A stretch of DNA of 64,000 bases from NCBI GenBank assembly GCA_009760885.1, contig CM019719.1, positions 26,343,084 through 26,407,083 of the forward strand, in the 5' to 3' direction. The notes under the pieces were generated by a model. It was not told the DNA's origin, made no database searches, and worked only from the letters and a program-made list of their open reading frames with translations. Each line of letters begins with the position of its first letter. Position 1 is the stretch's first letter. Both the position numbers and the translations under genes were made by a program. Source of the stretch: Achatina immaculata (lineage: Eukaryota; Mollusca; Gastropoda; Stylommatophora; Achatinidae). Shown here one piece after another: positions 57,280 through 64,000 of the stretch.

Positions 57280-57765
57280 CTAGTTGGTAAGTATGTATAC
57301 ACATGCAAATGCAAAAATTCGGTAATATAAAAATTTAGTGCACATATAAAACATCATTTCCACATTACAAAAAAGAATATAAAAATCTTACATAGAACAA
57401 TTATACGTTAACTGGGTTATGATTATTTATTACCATTCATAGCTCAATCGCTTAACAAAATATTTACCTAAGTTGGTTGGATTTGAACCTTTGCAGTCGA
57501 CTGCACAGCTCGCATGCATCCACACCACAGAGTATAAAACAATACTAACCTACACACACATTGGTTCTCGTTTGACGAATAAACATTCTCAGTCGAGCTT
57601 GAACAATAACATGACTCCCCCAATCCGCTGGCCTCCTACGTGCTCGGCTTGCAAATCCCGACCGATTACAATTCTCTGATGATTTCTTTATATACTGGGC
57701 CAGAGACCCATTTGCTCTCAGTTGCGCATCTCTGAAAACTGACCGGTAACTAACCCATTATTTCC
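57280..57765. repeat. Dispersed repeat R1, copy 2
   Basis: Collinear with 240-700 (shared blocks listed there), same orientation, strongly diverged. A TATA-like 'tatatactggg' is at 57700-57711. Class unknown. Confidence 0.55.
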
Positions 57766-58045
57766 AACGCTTAGGGTGACAACAACCCAGGTAACTATGT
57801 GTTTATCTATTCCCTTACAGTGTCATAATAAAGAAAAGCAAAGAGTCTGTACAGCTGTGAAAAGATCAATTACGAGATAAAGAAATTAGAAACAGATGGC
57901 TCGATGTGTCAGCACAGACATACATCGATACACAACAGTTGGTTTGATTTAGTCTAATGGCTAAAGTTATCCCCTGTAAATATAAGATAAGACACTATAG
58001 CACCATAAAGGAAGAAAATTGATGCAGGGAGACTCATTCATTCAT

Positions 58046-58240
58046 TCATTTATTTGCATGTCCTTGCGGAACTTTCCATCCCTAACAGCACTCCTGAAGG
58101 CCTCTTGGTTATGAGCAAGATGGCCTGCTGCTGATGCATCCATTTGCATATCATCAACGATGTCTTGCAGCTATCTTCGCCTCGGTCTTCCTCTCTTTCT
58201 TTTTCCCATTATATACCCTTCCAAGACGGTTTTCTCTAGG
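58046..58240 (-). mobile_element. LINE-B tail fragment
   Basis: CATT tail (58027-58050) followed by the reverse complement of the last ~65 codons ('agcaagatggcctgctgctg', 'tcttcctctctttctttttc'). It ends abruptly at 'ttttctctag', where the following minisatellite begins. Confidence 0.9.
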
Positions 58241-59330
58241 GAGACTATCGCACCAAAAAAGAAGAAAACAGATGCAGGGAAACTATGGCAACAGAAAGGA
58301 AGAAAACAGAAGCAGGGAGACTGTAGCACCAGAAAAGAAGAAAACAGCCATAGGGAAACTATAACACCAGAAAAGAAGAAAACAGACACAGGGAGACTGT
58401 AGCACTAGAAAGGAAGAATATAGATTCAGGGAGACTATCGCACCAGATAAGAAGGAAACAGATGCAGGGAGACTATAGCAACAGAAAGGAAGAAAACAGA
58501 TACAGGGAGAGTACTGCACAAGAAAAGAAAAAAAAAAACAGATGCAAGAAGACTATAGCACTAGAAAGGAATAAAATAGATGCAGAGAGACTACCGCACC
58601 AGAAAAGAAGAAAACAGACACATGGAGACTACAGCATCAGAAAGGAAGAAAACAGTTGAAGGGAAACTATAGCACCAGAAAAGAAGCAAATATATACAGC
58701 GGTACTATCCCACTAGAATAGAAGCAAGTATATGCAGGGAGACTAGAACCACAAATGAAGCAAATATATGCAGGGAGACTAGAACCAGAAAAGAAGCAAA
58801 TATATGCAGGGAGACTAGAACCAGAAAAGAAGCAATTATATGCAGGGAGACTAGAACCAGAAAAGAAGCAAATATATGCAGGGAGACTAGAACCAGAAAA
58901 AAAGCAAATATATGCAGGGAGACTAGAACCAGGAAAGAAGCATATATGCAGGGATTTTATAACAAAGAAAAGAAACACATATATGCAGGGAGACTATAGC
59001 ACCAGAAATAAGAAAACATATAAAGGAAAACTATAGCACCAGAAAGGAAGGAAACAGATGTAAGGAAACTATAAAACCAGAAAGGCACAGGGAGACTATA
59101 GCACTAGAAAACAGATGCAGGGACATTATAGCAGCAGAAAGGAAGAAAACAAATGCAGGGAGATTATAGCAGCAGAAAGGAATAAAACAGATACAGGGAG
59201 ACTATAGCACTAGACTGAAGCAAACAGATCAAGGAGAATATAGCATCGAAAAGAATGCAAACATAAGCAGGGAGAGACAGCACCAGAAATGAACCAAACA
59301 GATGCTGACGAAACGCATATGACAACGGAA
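58240..59330. repeat. About 37-bp minisatellite, island 1
   Basis: Units of 'agggagactatagcaccaga' plus 'aaggaagaaaacagatgc'. A homogeneous sub-block at 58735-58945 has the 36-bp unit 'gaagcaaatatatgcaggga' plus 'gactagaaccagaaaa'. Many short open frames on both strands are artefacts. Confidence 0.93.
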
Positions 59331-59545
59331 GCGTGGGGTACAACTCTAAGCGGAACAAATGTATCAAGTAGAGCACACGGTTAAAGTGCTAATCAGTCAA
59401 CCCAAGTGTTAAAAAGGGTGCATTCAAGGATGATAAAATAATCACGTTCAGATAATCAGTGTTCACTCGAGCCTGTTTCTTGTCTGGGATAAAGGATAAG
59501 ATAAGGTTTGTTTACCTCCTACATCAGTTATTTTTTTAAAACTAG

Positions 59546-59659
59546 AAGCCGTACAATACGTGGATGTTTTAAAGAAAGAAATCCAAGTCCGAGATCATGG
59601 AATGTTTTGGTGTACTAAAGCAGACCTTCTTCGTGTGGACTCACCATATGCCATTCTTG
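59546..59659 (+). other. Weak candidate exon (114 bp, phase 1-1)
   Basis: Bounded by 'tttttttaaaactag' and 'cttg|gtaaac', open in one frame encoding 'AVQYVDVLKKEIQVRDHGMF' and 'WCTKADLLRVDSPYAILG'. Both boundaries fall at phase 1. No domain recognised; it may be chance. Confidence 0.2.
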
Positions 59660-60160
59660 GTAAACATTTTATTTCGCTGAGCCCCTCTATGGTGGTATCG
59701 GCATCTGGTTTTCGTACGGCGGTGAATGTAAAAGAAAAGTAACTAACTTACAATAACTGTTACAAAAACAAACAAACTACAGATAGAAGTATTATAAATT
59801 GGCGTGACAACCGCCACAGGAATGAATCTGTCGGTATTTTGGAAAATAGATACTTTCTTGAAGATTGCTCGTGTCTCATTACAGTAAAAAGATACTAGTT
59901 CGAAATACATTGCTTGCCTGATTTTTTTTGTTTGTCCAATAAAATTTTGGTGTTATTCTTTGACTTCCGTGCAGATGCTGTGAAGAGATCTTATCACAGA
60001 AGCGGGTAGGGGTGAGCTGTGGTAGGTTTCTTTTATTTCCCATATTAGCCGAAGTAGCAGACTTCACATGAGAGCCACCACCGTAGGGAACACATCAATC
60101 TTTACGGCTACTTACTTTAAGGAAGGAGGTAGAACATGATCTTGGCCATTTCAAGTTTAC

Positions 60161-60382
60161 CTTCTATAATGACCGCTCCCTTTCCATCAGCGGAGTTTTC
60201 GTTGCCCAAAATCAGTACTTTAGTGTTGTAGTGAAATTGTGTCCCTAATATTGTTTTCGTTGTTGCTGTTGTATCTCCCTGATACTTCAAGCAGGATGTT
60301 TTTGCAGCAGATATGGTGAAGATGTTGAAGGACAACACTGTGTCGAATGGGAAGTTTGTTAGGACGGCAATTATTTGCAGAC
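60161..60382 (-). other. Weak candidate exon (222 bp, phase 1-1)
   Basis: Minus strand: acceptor-like 'ctacagcacag', 222 bp open in one frame ('LQIIAVLTNFPFDTVLSFNI', 'SCLKYQGDTTATTKTILGTQ', 'NENSADGKGAVIIEG'), then donor-like 'gtaaac'. Both ends are phase 1. The composition is balanced rather than repetitive, but I recognise no family and it may be a decayed element. Confidence 0.27.
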
Positions 60383-60404
60383 CTGTGCTGTAGTTAAAGA
60401 GCTG

Positions 60405-60645
60405 AGTGTCTTCTTCTTCTTCTTTCTTCTTCTTCTTCTTCTCCTTCTTGGTTCGATGTTGTTGGTTACATCAAATCCTGATCCCTGTCGACATGGCAAA
60501 GCTTGCAGTCTTCTCCAGATCCTGATAGGAGCCCCAAAGCTTTTGCCCCTCGCGTGTGTCCTTTGGCCATGTCTCACACCTCAGGTCTTCATGGTTTGGG
60601 CATTCTTGAAGGATATTTCTGGAGTCTGGAGTCCACTGCCACATG
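60405..60645 (-). mobile_element. I-like LINE 3' end with GAA tail
   Basis: The minus strand encodes 'WTPDSRNILQECPNHEDLRC' and 'KLWGSYQDLEKTASFAMSTG' then stop, the terminal domain of I/Nimb-like LINEs (HxLQxCP, then KLWG..DL..TA..), followed by a GAA/GAAG tail at 60412-60452. Strongly 5'-truncated. Confidence 0.75.
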
Positions 60646-60654
60646 TAACAGAAA

Positions 60655-60850
60655 TAAGAAATATATAAAGGAAAACTATAGCACCAGAACGAAAGAAAAC
60701 AGATGCAGGAAGACTATAGCACCAGAAAAGAAGAAAACAGCCACAGGGAGACTATAGCAATAGAACGGAATAAAACAGACACAGGGAGACTATAGCACTA
60801 GAAAGGAAGAAAACAGATGCAGGGAGATTATAGCGGCAGAAAAGTATAGC
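60655..60850. repeat. About 37-bp minisatellite, island 2
   Basis: Same unit as at 58240-59330 ('ctatagcaccagaa.g.aaga', 'aaacagatgcagggaga'). Separated from island 1 by 1.3 kb that includes the I-like LINE end. Confidence 0.92.
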
Positions 60851-61525
60851 AGTATATTGAATGTCTGGATGTAAGATAGATAACTCATCTGAGAATTGGA
60901 ATATTTGTATAAAATGAGTTATCTTCTAAAATAATCAGCTGTTTGTGAGTAGAGTCCATCTCCTTGTCTCGGACTGCACGAGGGTCACGGTTAAGGTATG
61001 AAGGAAAAGGTCAGGTGAGAGAGAAATCATATGACTGAGGGACAGTTGTGTTTTGTGTATCGTCTGAGATAGACGTAGATTAGGATGTTAGAAATGTTTT
61101 GGTTTAGTCAAATAGAGAGTAGAGTGTATTAGGCTGTTCTGATGGCGACAGTAGTCTGCCGGGAACATATATTGTATCGTGGAGATGTCCAGTCTCGTGT
61201 CCATGGATTTTGTTGATGCCTTTGTCGTTCTCGTCATATCGCTCATCGACTCATCGTCACCCCGTGCATCATTAAAGTCATTTCAACTGTAAAGTTGCTG
61301 CTTCTGTATTACTATTTCCACTGAGAGAGAATGAACCTGGGAGCAAGTAAGTCTGTGAAGTGACTAACAAAACAGACGCAAAACAACGTAGAATAGTAAT
61401 GTAAGAAAGAACTAATTTTGAACAGTAGTGGAAATATACATATAAATGAATAGCAATACATCTACAGTTTACATTCTACACACAGAAGAGAAGACAGAAT
61501 GAATCACCACGAGAGTAACCTGCTT
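60851..61525. other. Unassigned; possible LTR or leader
   Basis: Interrupts the minisatellite. 60960-61310 is GC-richer and ends 'cattaaagtcatttcaactg', which could be an LTR end with a polyadenylation-like signal. No second copy or termini are visible, so the call is open. Confidence 0.3.
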
Positions 61526-61527
61526 TA

Positions 61528-61822
61528 AAAGAAGAAAACATATGCAGGGAGACTATAGCACTAGAAAGGAAGAAAACAGACACAGGGAGACTGTAGCACT
61601 AGAAAGGAAGAAAACAGACACAGGGAGACTATAGCACTAGAAAGGAAGAAAACAGACACAGGGAGACTATAGCACTAGAAAGGAAGAAAACAGACACAGG
61701 GAGACTGTAGCACTAGAAAGGAAGAAAACAGACACAGGAAGACTGTAGCACTAGAAAGGAAGAAAACAGACACAGGGAGACTAGAGCACTAGAAAGGAAG
61801 AAAACAGACACAGGGAGATGTC
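61528..61822. repeat. About 37-bp minisatellite, island 3
   Basis: Eight homogeneous units of 'gcactagaaaggaagaaaac' plus 'agacacagggagactgta'. More uniform than islands 1 and 2, implying recent homogenisation. Confidence 0.94.
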
Positions 61823-63230
61823 TGTGTGAGACATTTTGATCTGACGTAGGTGGGAGTGAACAAACAGAACACGCCAAGGAACTCTGCTTCTCTTAACCAA
61901 AGCCGAGTCCGTTACTAGGGGACACGCAGCGGAGAGATGGGTCAGGGTCTTTGTGGGGTACAGCTCGCCAACACTGACGCAAGCAGTCAACCATTGGGCT
62001 ACTGACTGTTATGTCTGACTGCACCTTCACGCCCGCCTGTAATGTTAAAAGTGCTAATAAAGACATATCTTGGCTGACGTTAGTACACATTAACGACTTT
62101 CTCAGTATAGCTGGTTGTCAGTAACCCATTGTCGTATTTTTATTTCTGGAACTGAAAAGAGCTTTACTGTATTCTTCTACGCGCCTTTGACAGCAACAGT
62201 CACGGAAGAAAACCATTGGTCTATTCCTGAATGATAAATATAACGGCAACAGCTGAAAACTGAAACTATTGAATCGTTACTGTTTCCCTTTTCTTTCCTA
62301 TTTCTGCGTAATTATCTAATTATATTCTTCTGTTTCTACCTTTTTCCCCCCCTTTATTTAAAACGGAATCACATCCTTTTAGCTTATCCTTTATGTTGTT
62401 TTACAATTTTTTACTGAGGGGGAAAAAAAGAAAGTTTTTTTTTTTGCTGGTTTTGTTTCTTAGAATATCCTACAAAAAACTGTTACATTTTATCGTATCT
62501 TCAGACCAGTGATCCCCAGAGTCTTCCAAACTGTGCCACACTTTGTAACGAAGACTTCTGTAGCTGTACACCTGTGCTCTTAATGATGGACTCTCGTGCA
62601 GTTATTTACTGTACATATTTCTGGCATTTTCAAAGTTCACACACTGGATTGGCCATATTCATGTTTCACACAAGCACACACACACACACGCAAAATTATA
62701 TATATACAGTATGTATGTATATATATATATATATATTTAGAAAAAATCTGAGAGCGATTTTAAGTTTTATTGCACAAGACATGTGAATTATGAGCCTGCT
62801 TGGAGGAACATATCTCTGGCCATTTCAGCTCTCCCTGTACTGGGACTGACAACTAAATTGCTGTGGGTTCTGCACCTGGCAGGTATTTGTCACATAAATA
62901 AAGAAACATGGGCTGTAATTTGACACCAACAAAATATTATTCTAGAAACTTGACTGCACACCTCTAGCTCTTTCGCTGGACACCGTTCGAAAAACTGTTC
63001 TTTAGATTGTATAAAATGAGGAAACATCAGTATTAATAATTTAATAAATCAGTAAATCTGCATTTATACACACATTCTTCGTTTTTAGAACTTAGTATTA
63101 AAACAGATAGCCGAAACATAGTTTATGAGCCGAAACATAGTTTATGAACTACTTTTACCAATACATTGTGTAATATCCATGACTCCTGTTAGTTCTTATA
63201 TCACTAATAGTTTTTATATAACTATTAGTT
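61823..63230. other. Unassigned, with CA and TA microsatellites
   Basis: 61830-62090 is GC-richer and ends 'gctaataaagacatatcttg', with a polyadenylation-like signal and no frame. A CA tract lies at 62672-62690 and a TA tract at 62714-62735. No gene. Confidence 0.45.
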
Positions 63231-63235
63231 CCTAT

Positions 63236-63702
63236 ATCATTCATTCATTTGCATGTCCCTTGTGGAACTTTGCCTCTCTAACAGCACTCCTGTAGGCCTC
63301 TCGGTTATGAGCAAGATGGCCTGCTGCTGATGCATCCACTTGCAGATCATCAACGATGTCTTGCAGCCATCTTCGCTTTGGTCTTCCTCTCTTTCTTTTT
63401 CCCATCATTTACCCTTCCAAGACGGTCTTCTCTAGATTATCATGACGTTTAATGTGTCCAAAATATTTAAGTTTTCTTTCTTTAATCCTCTTTACTAGCC
63501 AGCCATTTTCAGTATTAAGTTCATGTAGTATGGATATATTTGTTCCTTTTTATGTCCATGATATTTGGAGAACTCTTCTGCAGCATTTACATTCAAAAGC
63601 ATTATTTATGTGTTTCTCAGCTGTTTTGTTAAGTGCCCAGGTCTCACAGGCATATGTTTCGATGGGAAAGATGCCATGCCCTTAAAAATCTTATTTTAAA
63701 TG
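63236..63702 (-). mobile_element. LINE-B 3' fragment
   Basis: CATT tail (63236-63250), then the reverse complement of the LINE-B C-terminal ~150 codons up to the 'IFPIAIYARETWTLNK'-equivalent. A possible duplication 'cctatatca' flanks it (63231-63239 and 63720-63728), but similar 18-bp words recur nearby ('ctatatcactgttagttc'), so this is not decisive. Confidence 0.9.
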
Positions 63703-64000
63703 TGTTATAATATTAAACACCTATATCACTGTTAGTTCCTATATCACTGTTAGTTCTTATATTACTGTTGACATGTCGCTTTCACATCTCGTATCTTGGA
63801 TTGTATTTTCTTACATTCCACATTACGCTTCTCTAAAATCCGAGCATCTGAGTTTGTTCTAATTTGTCTCCAGCCTAATGTAGCACGAAAGCAAACAAGT
63901 TAATAGTTATACAGAAAGACACTGGAGACGAGACGAACTGGTCACGAAATTAAAAAAAAAACCAAACAAACCAGCATCGTGTAACAGCCATTCAGTAGAC
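63703..64000. other. No recognised feature
   Basis: Short repeats of 'ttatatcactgttagttc' at 63722-63768, otherwise unassigned. Confidence 0.4.

Overview
The window looks like repeat-dominated, gene-poor nuclear DNA of an animal, most plausibly a lophotrochozoan such as a mollusc. This placement is inference: it rests on the mix of RTE-like LINEs, a Penelope-like element with a GIY-YIG nuclease, a mariner, a Ty3/gypsy element, tRNA-derived SINEs and many minisatellites. I found no host gene I can name. Nearly every coding signal is a transposable-element protein, usually broken. Family labels such as LINE-A or SINE-1 are local to this report.

Layout. 0-10 kb: a SINE-1 tail, a diverged dispersed repeat, minisatellites, and a LINE-B copy carrying two later insertions (LINE-A at 5.4-6.1 kb, a 316-bp GAA-tailed element at 6.4-6.7 kb). 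10-20 kb: a fold-back remnant of a DUF4817-type transposon, a complete tRNA-derived SINE-1 with 14-bp target duplications, CCAT arrays, a nearly full-length RTE-like LINE-A (13.4-16.6 kb) and several LINE tails. 20-29 kb: a mariner with both terminal inverted repeats (20.7-22.0 kb), then a nest in which decayed LINE-C surrounds LINE-B, which surrounds a Penelope-like element with about 760-bp inverted arms, a GIY-YIG frame and hammerhead-like motifs. 29-39 kb: LINE-D copy 1, a 1.6-kb satellite of 37-bp units, a tetranucleotide tract, a LINE-B tail and a SINE-2 with an internal minisatellite.

39.5-44.4 kb is the most unusual locus. Two 511-bp LTRs face each other in inverted orientation. They enclose a gypsy gag/protease fragment that stops at the start of reverse transcriptase, and an uninterrupted 656-codon LINE-D endonuclease/reverse-transcriptase frame in the same direction. 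45-56 kb: LINE-B derivatives, a 23-bp minisatellite, the 3' domain of a LINE resembling the restriction-like-endonuclease class, two more tRNA-like SINEs and the best LINE-B copy (50.5-53.5 kb). 56-64 kb: a second copy of the dispersed repeat, one minisatellite family in three islands, a GAA-tailed I-like LINE end, two weak candidate exons and another LINE-B tail.

The autonomous elements encode the copying machinery (APE endonuclease plus RT; RT plus GIY-YIG nuclease; DD34D transposase). SINEs and truncated copies were presumably moved by such machinery elsewhere in the genome. All enzymes seen here are truncated or mutated, although LINE-B at 50.5 kb and the LINE-D frame at 42-44 kb look young.
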